DNA of 13,966 nucleotides from CALBZH01 sp964538515 (lineage in GTDB: Bacteria; Desulfobacterota; Syntrophobacteria; Syntrophobacterales; Syntrophobacteraceae). The position numbers and the translations under genes are program-made. A model generated the notes under the pieces. That model was not told the DNA's origin and did not search any database. It saw only the letters and a list, made by a program, of their open reading frames with translations. The first letter of the stretch is position 1, and every line of letters begins with the position of its first letter. Positions 7,857-13,966 of the stretch are shown one piece after another. The stretch lies in contig CAZIEW010000093.1 in assembly GCA_964538515.1 (NCBI GenBank), positions 1 through 13,966 on the forward strand. Direction: 5' to 3'.

Positions 7857-7859
7857 AGG
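7855..7859 (+). promoter_or_regulatory. Ribosome binding site fixing the hydG start at 7868
   Basis: GAAGG overlapping the stop codon of the preceding gene lies 8 bases ahead of ATG 7868. An in-frame ATG at 7823 would add 15 residues inside the upstream gene that do not resemble the family N-terminus. Confidence 0.5.
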
Positions 7860-7867
7860 CGGGCGTC

Positions 7868-8683
7868 ATGGTTCCCCTCTTCCACCGAATCCAGCGTGCC
7901 TACAAAGAAGCTCGAAACGTCTACACCCTGGAGATGGAGCCCGCCGAAGGCGTCCACCCATTAGCGTTTGCTCCGGGGCAGTTCAACATGGTCTATGCGT
8001 TCGGGGCGGGCGAGGTACCCATCTCCATCAGCGGCGATCCTGCCCGGCCCCAAAGGTTGGTGCATACCATACGATCACGCGGAGCCGTCACGCAAGCCCT
8101 GTGCTCGTTGAAGCAAGGAGACTTCGTCGGCGTGCGCGGCCCGTTTGGAACGCCCTGGCCGGTCGAAGCAGCCGAGGGGAAAGACGTCGTCCTCGTGGCA
8201 GGAGGGCTTGGGCTCGCACCCCTTCGTCCGTTGCTCCATGCACTTCTCCGACGGAGGGGATCCTACCGCAACGTCGCTCTCCTTTGCGGCACCCGAAAGC
8301 CCATGGATTTCCTCTTTAAGCGTCTGCTCGCCCAGTGGCGGAAACGGCTGGATCTTCAACTCGAGATGACCGTGGACGTTGCCGGTGGCGACTGGCGCGG
8401 CCACGTGGGGATGGCAGCCAACCTCATACCGCGTCTACGGTTCGACCCGCAACAAACGGTTGCCATGATGTGCGGCCCCGAAATCCTGATGCGATTCACC
8501 GTGTGGGAGCTGCTGAAGCAGGGGGTGGAGCCTGCGAACATCTTCCTCTCCATGGAGCGCAACATGAAGTGCGGCGCGGGGCTCTGTGGTCACTGCCAGT
8601 TCGGGCCGTTTTTCGTCTGCAAGGACGGCCCCGTCTTTTCCTATGACCACATCAAGGATTGGTTTGACAGGCGAGAGGTCTGA
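7868..8683 (+). CDS. hydG: Hydrogenase/sulfhydrogenase gamma subunit, FAD/NAD(P)-binding with [2Fe-2S]
   Basis: Diaphorase subunit of the cytosolic [NiFe] hydrogenase. It binds FAD and NAD(P)(H) and passes electrons to or from the iron-sulfur subunits. With the start at ATG 7868 it has 271 residues. The ferredoxin-reductase-type FAD domain shows PGQFNMVYAFGAGEVPISIS. The flavin/pyridine-nucleotide part shows GVRGPFGTPWP. The NAD(P) domain opens with VVLVAGGLGLAPLRPLL and ends with MMCGPEILMRF. The C-terminal [2Fe-2S] site is C235-X4-C240-X2-C243-X7-C251 within KCGAGLCGHCQFGPFF, as in dihydroorotate dehydrogenase electron-transfer subunits and HydG. hydD starts two bases after the stop codon, showing tight coupling. 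The cofactor preference between NAD and NADP cannot be decided by eye. The identification rests on the domain series and on the hydB/hydD/hydA context. Confidence 0.93.
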   Translation: MVPLFHRIQRAYKEARNVYTLEMEPAEGVHPLAFAPGQFNMVYAFGAGEVPISISGDPARPQRLVHTIRSRGAVTQALCSLKQGDFVGVRGPFGTPWPVEAAEGKDVVLVAGGLGLAPLRPLLHALLRRRGSYRNVALLCGTRKPMDFLFKRLLAQWRKRLDLQLEMTVDVAGGDWRGHVGMAANLIPRLRFDPQQTVAMMCGPEILMRFTVWELLKQGVEPANIFLSMERNMKCGAGLCGHCQFGPFFVCKDGPVFSYDHIKDWFDRREV

Positions 8684-8685
8684 GT

Positions 8686-9465
8686 ATGCGAAGACCGCGC
8701 AAACCGAGACTTGCCGTTTGGAAATTTGCGTCGTGCGACGGCTGTCAGCTGACCTTGCTCAATTGCGAGGACGAGCTTCTCACCCTCACGGAGCGGCTCG
8801 AGATCGCCTATTTTCCCGAGGTCTCGCGAGCGATGCGGCGCGGCCCATACGATCTTTCCCTGGTCGAAGGGTCGATCACAACACCAAAAGACGAAGAGCG
8901 GATACAATGGGTACGGCGGAATTCGAAGCTTCTGATCGCCATGGGGGCTTGCGCCACCGCAGGGGGCATTCAGGCGCTTCGCAACCTCGGGGATGTAAAG
9001 GCGCTCGCCGGGCTCGTCTATCCCCACCCTGAGTGGATTGCCGCATTGGATCGGTCCACGCCCATCACCCGTCACGTGAAGGTCGATTTCGAGCTCCGGG
9101 GCTGCCCGGTGAGCAAAGAGCAGCTCGTTGAGGTGATCAGTGCGCTCCTGGGTGCGGGAAAGCCGAATGTTGCGACCCACAGCCTCTGCATCGAATGCAA
9201 GCGCAAGGGATTGGTCTGCGTGATGGTGGCACACGGCACCCCCTGCCTCGGACCGGTGACCCAGGCTGGGTGCGGTGCCCTCTGCCCCGCACAGCGGCGC
9301 GGCTGTTACGGCTGCTTTGGTCCACAGGAAAGCCCCAACCCAGCATCACTCAGTGCACGCTGGAATGAGCTGGGTGTGAGCGATGAGCAGATTTCAAGAG
9401 TCTACCGAACGTTCAATGCGGCAGCAGGCGTTTTTCGCAAGGAGAGCGAAGCCCATGAAAACTAG
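8686..9465 (+). CDS. hydD: [NiFe] hydrogenase small (delta) subunit
   Basis: Electron-transfer subunit of the hydrogenase dimer, 259 residues, cytosolic: no Tat signal precedes the first cluster. The proximal [4Fe-4S] cluster ligands are visible as FASCDGCQ (C17, C20), GACAT (C89) and RGCPVSK (C140). A further cysteine-rich block from C168 (CIECKRKGLVC, then TPCLGP, AGCGALC, RRGCYGCFGP) gives enough cysteines for the medial and distal clusters, as in group 3b enzymes. The length matches the family. The start ATG at 8686 is two bases after the hydG stop, with GAGAGG upstream. The reading frame ends inside the start of hydA, an 11-base overlap that suggests translational coupling. The subunit would carry electrons from the NiFe site in HydA to HydG and HydB. 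A 20-kDa complex I subunit is a distant alternative, but the additional cysteine block and neighbours rule it out. Confidence 0.94.
   Translation: MRRPRKPRLAVWKFASCDGCQLTLLNCEDELLTLTERLEIAYFPEVSRAMRRGPYDLSLVEGSITTPKDEERIQWVRRNSKLLIAMGACATAGGIQALRNLGDVKALAGLVYPHPEWIAALDRSTPITRHVKVDFELRGCPVSKEQLVEVISALLGAGKPNVATHSLCIECKRKGLVCVMVAHGTPCLGPVTQAGCGALCPAQRRGCYGCFGPQESPNPASLSARWNELGVSDEQISRVYRTFNAAAGVFRKESEAHEN
9439..9444 (+). promoter_or_regulatory. Ribosome binding site fixing the hydA start at 9455
   Basis: AAGGAG inside the end of hydD lies 10 bases before ATG 9455. An in-frame ATG at 9383 would add 24 residues that the large-subunit family lacks. Confidence 0.55.
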
Positions 9466-10759
9466 GCGCATCAAGGTGAGAACGCTCAGCCGGGTCGAAG
9501 GGGAAGGGGCAATCGAGATCGAGATCGAAGACGGAGTGGTCCGAATGGCCCGGCTCAACATTTTTGAGCCGCCACGCCTTTTCGAGGCCTTCCTGCGGGG
9601 AAGGTCCTCTTCGGAGCTCCCGGACCTCGTCGCAAGGATCTGCGGCATCTGCCCGACCGCCCATCAGATCACGGCCGTCCAGGCCATCGAGCGTGCTTTC
9701 GGAGTCGAGCCACAGGGCTCCATTCGGACGTTGCGTCGTCTGCTGGCTTGCGGAGAATGGATCGAAAGCCATGCCCTCCACGTCTTTCTGCTGCACGCTC
9801 CCGATTTTCTCGGCTACCCGGACGCCTTTCATATGGCGAAGGATCACCCGGAAATGGCCCGTCGCGGGCTCGAGCTAAAAAAACTTGGAAATCAGATCAT
9901 GACTCTCCTGGGAGGAAGGGCCGTCCACCCAGTAACGCTCAAGATCGGGGGCTTCTACCGGGTCCCCGACAAGAGCGCGCTCGCAGGAATTGGAGAGCGC
10001 CTCAAGTGGGCCTGCGATGCCGCGCGCGAAGCGGTGCGATGGACTGCGGGTCTTCCCTTTCCAGACTTCGAGAGACGCTATCTCTTCGTGTCACTACGCC
10101 ACGATTTGGAATACCCCATGAACGATGGGGACCTGATAGGGAGCGACGGAATGAAGATTACGGCCGGCCAGTACGAAGAGCACTTCCGGGAAGAGCAGGT
10201 GTCTCACTCCAATGCGCTGCATTCGCACTCCGTTGAGGGTCAGAACTGCTTCGTGGGGCCTCTCGCCCGCTTCAATCTGAACTTCGACAAGCTCTCTCCG
10301 TCGACTCGCGAGGTCGCACGATCCGTGGGCTTCTCTCCGCCCGCCCACAACCCGTTCAAGAGCATCGTTGCACGCGCCGTCGAGCTCCTCGATTCCTGCA
10401 TTGAGGCATTGAGACTGATCGAGACCTATGAGCCGCCTACAGAGGCCGCAGTCGGTTTCGAGCCGCGATCGGCTCAGGGCTGCTGCCTTACGGAAGCACC
10501 TCGAGGCACTCTTTACCATGCCTACCAAACGGACGAGAAAGGACTCGTCCTCCGGGCCAAGATCGTTCCTCCCACCGCGCAGAATCAAGGCGTGATGGAG
10601 GAGGACCTGCGAGACCTTGCACGGCAATATGCTTGTTTACCAAAGCCTGAGCTGACATGGCGCTGCGAGCAGGCCATTCGCAATTACGATCCCTGCATCT
10701 CGTGTGCGACGCATTTTGTGAATCTTCAGAAGAATCGAAAGGATGGGACCCCAATTTGA
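9455..10759 (+). CDS. hydA: [NiFe] hydrogenase large (alpha) subunit, group 3b type
   Basis: Catalytic subunit holding the NiFe(CN)2CO centre that makes or consumes H2; 434 residues, cytosolic. The start is ATG 9455, preceded by AAGGAG. Key motifs: LSRVEGEGAIEIEIEDG at the N-terminus, the L1 motif RICGICPTAHQ (C63, C66) and the L2 motif DPCISCATH (C414, C417, H420), so all four nickel-ligating cysteines are present. Fourteen residues (FVNLQKNRKDGTPI) follow H420 and would be the maturation peptide removed after metal insertion. DPCISCATH and the hydBGD neighbours point to group 3b, the NAD(P)-coupled bidirectional or sulfhydrogenase class, rather than F420-reducing group 3a or HoxH-type 3d enzymes. 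The gene overlaps hydD by 11 bases. No hyp genes or maturation protease lie nearby, so maturation must be supplied elsewhere in the genome. Confidence 0.95.
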   Translation: MKTRRIKVRTLSRVEGEGAIEIEIEDGVVRMARLNIFEPPRLFEAFLRGRSSSELPDLVARICGICPTAHQITAVQAIERAFGVEPQGSIRTLRRLLACGEWIESHALHVFLLHAPDFLGYPDAFHMAKDHPEMARRGLELKKLGNQIMTLLGGRAVHPVTLKIGGFYRVPDKSALAGIGERLKWACDAAREAVRWTAGLPFPDFERRYLFVSLRHDLEYPMNDGDLIGSDGMKITAGQYEEHFREEQVSHSNALHSHSVEGQNCFVGPLARFNLNFDKLSPSTREVARSVGFSPPAHNPFKSIVARAVELLDSCIEALRLIETYEPPTEAAVGFEPRSAQGCCLTEAPRGTLYHAYQTDEKGLVLRAKIVPPTAQNQGVMEEDLRDLARQYACLPKPELTWRCEQAIRNYDPCISCATHFVNLQKNRKDGTPI

Positions 10760-10765
10760 GAAAAG

Positions 10766-10783
10766 GGATCCGGGAGCGGATTC
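10766..10783 (+). promoter_or_regulatory. Weak inverted repeat after hydA
   Basis: GGATCCG / CGGATTC form a 7-bp stem with one G-T pair and a 4-base loop, six bases after the hydA stop. No T-tract follows, so read-through into the flavoprotein gene is likely; it could be an mRNA-processing or stability element. The 125-bp gap from 10760 to 10884 holds nothing else convincing, and no clear promoter was recognised. Confidence 0.3.
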
Positions 10784-10871
10784 AGACATGGATGTTGAAA
10801 TCCTGAGCTGGAATTGGGGAGCATATCGAAGAGCCTGAGGTGAATAATGCCCGATCCGTCGTTGTCCCGGT

Positions 10872-10877
10872 AAGGAG
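10872..10877 (+). promoter_or_regulatory. Ribosome binding site fixing a GTG start at 10885
   Basis: AAGGAG stands 7 bases before GTG 10885. The in-frame GTG at 10840 has no site at proper spacing and would add 15 residues of basic, proline-containing sequence before the family's usual N-terminus. Confidence 0.65.
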
Positions 10878-10884
10878 ACCGCCA

Positions 10885-12276
10885 GTGGGGGAGAAATATG
10901 ACATCGCCTTCCTCGGGGGAGGGCCTGCGGGATATCAGGGCGCCATTCGAGCCGCTCAGCTCGGGGCCAGGGTGGCTGTGATCGAGGAAAGGTTCGTGGG
11001 GGGCGTGTGCCTCAATTGGGGCTGCATCCCGACCAAAGCGGTCCGGGCCTCAGCCGAAGTCGGCCGGACCTTGCGAAGAGCTTCCGAGTACGGATTCAAA
11101 CCGGTTGAAGCGGTGCCCGACCTGACGGCCATTATTGCCAGAAAACAGCGTGTGGTGACTGGTTTGAGGCGGAGCATCGAAACGCTTTTTCAGGCTCAGT
11201 GGATCGACCTGGTGGTCGGGCGGGGGCGACTGGTCGGATCGCAGTGCATCGAGGTCCATGGCGATGGAGGCAGCAGCCTGGTTCATGCGGCAAAGGTGGT
11301 GCTGGCCACAGGTTCGAGACCTGCGACTCTTCCCGTTTTTCCCAAGAGCTCTCGGATTCTCCTGGCTGATGAGATGCTCGACCTGACCACTCTGCCCAAT
11401 CATCTCCTGGTGGTCGGCGGAGGTGCCGTGGGCGTCGAGATGGCGGCCATCTTCCGAGAGCTGGGCTCGGAGGTCACTCTCGTCGAAGCCCTCGACCACA
11501 TCCTGCCCCATGACGATCGCGAAATGGCTGCTTTCCTTCTCTCGATTTTGCAGCGCCGCGGCGTGAAGGTGCAGTGCGGCGTCCGGATCGAGTCTGCGAT
11601 CGAGGTCGAGAGCAATTTCAACGTACGGCTTTCCGACGGAACCGACATCTCCGCGGACACGATTCTTATCGCCGTGGGCCGTCGATTCAATACGGACCAC
11701 ATCGGGTTGGAGGACCTCAAGGTAACCATGGACCGCGGTCGCGTTCTGGTGAACGAGCACCTTCAAACCAATATCCCCGGTATTTACGCTGCGGGCGACA
11801 TGATCGGGGGATGGCTTCTGGCGCACGTCGCCTTTGCAGAAGGAATCTGCGCGGCCGAGCATGCCCTCGGCATGGGAAGCGCGATGGACTACCGCGTCGT
11901 CCCGCGATGCGTGTTCAGCATTCCCGAATACGCCGCCGTAGGGATTTCCGAGGAGGAAGCCCGGACCCATCATCCGGTGAAAGTCGCTCGGTTTGCATTC
12001 AGGTCATTGGGCATGGCTCAGGCGGTCGGCGAGACCGAGGGGTTTGTGAAGATCATCATCCATGCGAAAACGGACCAGGTCCTCGGCGCGCACATCGTGG
12101 GGCCTCACGGCGCCGATCTCATCGCGGAGGTCGCCCTGGCGATGCGCGCCGACCTGCCCGCCTCTGCGATCATGGATACCATCCATACGCATCCGACCCT
12201 TTCCGAAGCCGTGCTTGAAACGGCTCAGGCCCTGTACGGTCAGGCCATTCACATCCCGCCGGTGGCAGCCCGATGA
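10885..12276 (+). CDS. lpdA: Dihydrolipoamide dehydrogenase-like FAD/NAD disulfide reductase
   Basis: Cytosolic pyridine-nucleotide-disulfide oxidoreductase, class I, 463 residues from GTG 10885. The FAD fold begins MGEKYDIAFLGGGPAGYQ. The redox-active disulfide is C42-LNWG-C47 in GGVCLNWGCIPTKA. The NAD fold is LVVGGGAVGVEMAAIF, with an acidic residue at the end of beta-2 (TLVEALD) that suggests NAD rather than NADP. A second FAD contact is GIYAAGDM. The dimerisation domain ends with HTHPTLSEAVLETA, supplying the catalytic His-Glu pair. Everything needed for E3 activity is present. However, no E1, E2 or glycine-cleavage gene is adjacent, so its lipoyl or other disulfide partner is unknown; related enzymes reduce other disulfides or metals. 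It follows hydA by 125 bp and overlaps the sigma-54 activator gene by four bases (ATGA), so these two are translationally coupled. Confidence 0.9.
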   Translation: MGEKYDIAFLGGGPAGYQGAIRAAQLGARVAVIEERFVGGVCLNWGCIPTKAVRASAEVGRTLRRASEYGFKPVEAVPDLTAIIARKQRVVTGLRRSIETLFQAQWIDLVVGRGRLVGSQCIEVHGDGGSSLVHAAKVVLATGSRPATLPVFPKSSRILLADEMLDLTTLPNHLLVVGGGAVGVEMAAIFRELGSEVTLVEALDHILPHDDREMAAFLLSILQRRGVKVQCGVRIESAIEVESNFNVRLSDGTDISADTILIAVGRRFNTDHIGLEDLKVTMDRGRVLVNEHLQTNIPGIYAAGDMIGGWLLAHVAFAEGICAAEHALGMGSAMDYRVVPRCVFSIPEYAAVGISEEEARTHHPVKVARFAFRSLGMAQAVGETEGFVKIIIHAKTDQVLGAHIVGPHGADLIAEVALAMRADLPASAIMDTIHTHPTLSEAVLETAQALYGQAIHIPPVAAR

Positions 12277-13703
12277 AGACGAAAGAGTCATGCCGAACAT
12301 CTCATTCCGGGCCGCTCTGCAGGAGCCTGAAGAAATCCTCTGCCTGCTGTGTCATCCTCGACAGCATCACCGACGGCGTAATCGCCATAGACAGCGAGCA
12401 GCAGTCCATCTGCTTCTTCAACCGCGCCGCTGAGCAGATCACCGGCTACACTGTGGAGGAGGCGCTGGGCCGTTGCTGCTTCGATGTGCTCCGCTCTTCC
12501 GCCTGCCAGACCGGTTGCCTGTTGAGACGCGCCATGACGACTGGCGAGCCGGTTTATGACTACCCATCCAGGATCATCAACAAGACGGGCGGGGAGGTGT
12601 CCGTCAGCATCACCACGGCGCTCATACGCGATGAGCGCGGGAAGGTGATCGGCGGCGTAGAGATCCTGAGGGACCTGTCGATGGTCGAAACCCTGAGGAG
12701 CGCTGTCTCTGGCCGATACCGCCTGGGGGATCTCATCAGCAAGAACCATCGGATGCAGGAGCTTTTCCAAATCCTCCCCGACGTCGCTGAGAGCGATAGC
12801 ACCGTGTTGATCCAGGGGCCGAGCGGCTCGGGGAAGGAGGTTGTAGCCACCTCCATTCACGATCTGAGCCTGAGAAGGGATTCCCCCTTTGTGAAGATCA
12901 ACTGCGGCTCCATCCCCGACACCCTTCTCGAATCCGAGCTGTTCGGCTATGTGAGGGGGGCCTTTACCGGGGCCGGAAGAGACAAGCCGGGCAGGTTCCT
13001 GCTGGCCGATCGCGGAACGGTCTTTCTGGACGAAATCGGCGACACCTCCCCCGCTCTCCAGGTCAAGCTGCTCCGCGTGCTCGAGGAAAAACAGTTCGTA
13101 CCCCTTGGCGGAACGGACCCTCTGATAGTGGATGTCCGGATCATCGCTGCCAGCCACAAGGATATCGAAAAGATGGTCGAAGCGGGGAGCTTTCGCGACG
13201 ATCTCTACTACCGATTGAACATCATCAAGATCGAGCTTCCTCCTCTTTGGGAGCGAAGGGAAGACATCCCGCTTCTGGTCGAGTATCTCATCTCCAGGCT
13301 GAATTCGCTGAAAGGAAAGAGAATCTCGGGGGTCACGGACGAAGTGCTGGACCTCCTCATGAATTACCGATTCCCGGGCAACGTCAGGGAGCTCGAAAAC
13401 ATCCTGGAGCACGCCTTTGTACTCTGTAGGGAGACGGTCATCGAAAAGCGGCACTTGCCCGTCTATTTCCTGAAAAAGGCCGAAAGACGCCATGCGGACG
13501 TAGGCCCGTCAAGTCCGCTGGATGCTTCGGAAGCGAGAATCGTCGGGCAGGTGCTGCAAAAGCACGAGGGGTGCCGACTTGCAGCCGCTCCACGCTGTGG
13601 CGCAAAATCCGAAAGTACCGTCTTGAATGAGCACGCCCCTGAGAAAGCGTTCACCTCTGTTTCACGTAACTTCTCAAAAAGTGTGGGCATTGGCCGAGCG
13701 TAG
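12273..13703 (+). CDS. PAS-AAA+ sigma-54-dependent activator with frameshifted C-terminus (probable pseudogene)
   Basis: Bacterial enhancer-binding protein that would open sigma-54 promoters. As read it has 476 residues. A PAS domain (about residues 27-130) contains ILDSITDGVIAIDSEQQS and a cysteine group C68, C69, C78, C82. The AAA+ domain has Walker A GPSGSGKE (182-189), the sigma-54 contact loop GAFTGA (229-234), Walker B TVFLDEIGD and the late NYRFPGNVRELENILEHA. There is no receiver domain, so control is by PAS sensing. The Fis-type helix-turn-helix is broken: after RLAA (to residue 438, base 13586) the frame departs. The expected ending STLWRKIRKYRLE plus stop is present in another frame at 13589-13630. 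Only two bases separate them, where about 21 would be expected, so about 19 bp are missing. The 25 codons past 13628 are spurious. The protein may still hydrolyse ATP but probably cannot bind DNA specifically. The start overlaps the flavoprotein stop. Confidence 0.88.
   Translation: MKTKESCRTSHSGPLCRSLKKSSACCVILDSITDGVIAIDSEQQSICFFNRAAEQITGYTVEEALGRCCFDVLRSSACQTGCLLRRAMTTGEPVYDYPSRIINKTGGEVSVSITTALIRDERGKVIGGVEILRDLSMVETLRSAVSGRYRLGDLISKNHRMQELFQILPDVAESDSTVLIQGPSGSGKEVVATSIHDLSLRRDSPFVKINCGSIPDTLLESELFGYVRGAFTGAGRDKPGRFLLADRGTVFLDEIGDTSPALQVKLLRVLEEKQFVPLGGTDPLIVDVRIIAASHKDIEKMVEAGSFRDDLYYRLNIIKIELPPLWERREDIPLLVEYLISRLNSLKGKRISGVTDEVLDLLMNYRFPGNVRELENILEHAFVLCRETVIEKRHLPVYFLKKAERRHADVGPSSPLDASEARIVGQVLQKHEGCRLAAAPRCGAKSESTVLNEHAPEKAFTSVSRNFSKSVGIGRA
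13589..13630 (+). other. Out-of-frame remnant of the activator's Fis-type recognition helix and original stop
   Basis: Read from 13589 the bases encode STLWRKIRKYRLE followed by TGA at 13628-13630. This is the standard end of PAS/AAA+/HTH sigma-54 activators. It lies one frame away from the main reading frame and marks the ancestral end of the gene. Confidence 0.85.
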
Positions 13704-13966
13704 GCGATCAAGCGTGCCCTCTCGGCCAGCCAGAGTATGGGGGGACTGCGGATTTTCAGAACCGTTTTATGTTATGCCGGCTGCATGGATCGGTTGCGGA
13801 TCAGTTCAGCCAGCTTTGGGATGAGTTGTTTTTTTTCAAGCCGGTCTTTGATGAATTCCCAGAAGGAAATGCCGAGCTTGCGGCATGTCTTCTTCAGACT
13901 GACAAATGTGTCTCGACTGCGTCGACCGGCTTCGCTTCGTGTTCCTCCGCTTATCTTGCGTCTTTT
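13666..13966 (-). mobile_element. One end of an IS66-type insertion sequence (boundary tentative)
   Basis: The right side of the window belongs to an insertion sequence whose transposase is read leftwards from beyond base 13966. The non-coding end lies between 13631 and 13771. A GTAAC at 13666, followed by TTCTCAAAAAGTG, resembles the GTAA start of many IS66-family terminal repeats and is a tentative boundary, about 35 bp after the ancestral stop of the sigma-54 activator. An 8-bp inverted repeat (TGGCCGAG at 13691-13698, CTCGGCCA at 13721-13728) lies inside this non-coding end. The other end is outside the window, so neither the terminal repeat nor a target duplication can be confirmed. Confidence 0.4.
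13772..13966 (-). CDS. IS66-family transposase, C-terminal fragment (5' end outside window)
   Basis: The reverse strand is open from the window edge to a TAA at 13774-13772 and gives 64 residues. They include KISGGTRSEAGRRSRDTF, then SLKKTCRKLGISFWEFIKDR, and close with an IPKLAELIR segment. From recall of the family, RDTFxSLKKTCRKLGISFW is the typical C-terminal tail of IS66-type (TnpC-like DDE) transposases. The catalytic residues would lie in the missing part. The codon pattern is intact over the visible stretch, so the gene may be functional. Its orientation is opposite to all other genes here, as expected for an independent insertion. The family name is moderately sure; that it is a transposase is more certain. 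Confidence 0.72.
   Translation of the reverse strand, partial: KRRKISGGTRSEAGRRSRDTFVSLKKTCRKLGISFWEFIKDRLEKKQLIPKLAELIRNRSMQPA

Noticed and set aside
10788..10838. 16-codon open frame (MDVEILSWNWGAYRRA) in the gap before the flavoprotein gene, thought of as a leader peptide
   Set aside because: The only purine-rich stretch is about 12 bases away, no attenuator hairpin pair follows, and such a short frame is expected by chance.
12288..13493. 401-codon minus-strand open frame opposite the sigma-54 activator
   Set aside because: Antisense shadow; the plus strand carries Walker A, GAFTGA and Walker B.
1..13966. CRISPR array, tRNA or rRNA genes
   Set aside because: No regularly spaced repeats and no recognisable tRNA or rRNA segments were seen by eye on either strand.

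Overview
The window is a GC-rich, almost entirely plus-strand bacterial segment. The gene families suggest a strictly anaerobic Gram-negative bacterium, probably a sulfate-reducing or syntrophic member of Desulfobacterota (Syntrophobacter-like). They include a cytosolic group 3b-type [NiFe] hydrogenase, a CCG-domain iron-sulfur protein, a sigma-54 activator with a cysteine-bearing PAS domain, and an RND/TolC envelope system. The taxonomic assignment is inference; there is no rRNA or marker gene here.

Layout. (1) Bases 1-3380 hold the C-terminal part of an inner-membrane RND efflux pump, cut by the window edge, followed by its TolC-type outer-membrane channel. (2) Bases 3381-3517 are a leader with two tandem inverted repeats just ahead of the next ribosome binding site. 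(3) Bases 3518-10759 are a tightly packed redox operon: a GlpC/HdrD-like protein with two complete CCG domains, a soluble GAF histidine kinase, then hydB (dicluster ferredoxin subunit), a short cyclic-nucleotide-binding-fold protein, hydG (FAD/NAD(P)/[2Fe-2S] subunit), hydD (hydrogenase small subunit) and hydA (large subunit). The order hydB-G-D-A matches the Pyrococcus furiosus sulfhydrogenase I operon, except for the extra gene between hydB and hydG. (4) After a 125-bp gap come a stand-alone dihydrolipoamide-dehydrogenase-like flavoprotein and, overlapping it by 4 bases, a PAS/AAA+ sigma-54 activator. (5) The activator is broken at its C-terminal DNA-binding helix-turn-helix: an apparent 19-bp loss shifts the frame, although the original end is still readable out of frame. 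(6) An IS66-type transposase, on the minus strand and cut by the window edge, occupies the right end.

How the genes may work together. HydBGDA should form a soluble hydrogenase that couples H2 to NAD(P) and, by analogy with sulfhydrogenases, possibly to polysulfide. The flanking CCG protein and disulfide-reductase-type flavoprotein are both families that handle thiol/disulfide or cytosolic electron carriers. The locus may therefore be an H2/NAD(P)H/thiol redox module under the control of two sensors (GAF kinase, PAS sigma-54 activator). That integrated role is inference; the individual family assignments are well supported. No hydrogenase maturation genes, CRISPR array or tRNA was seen.
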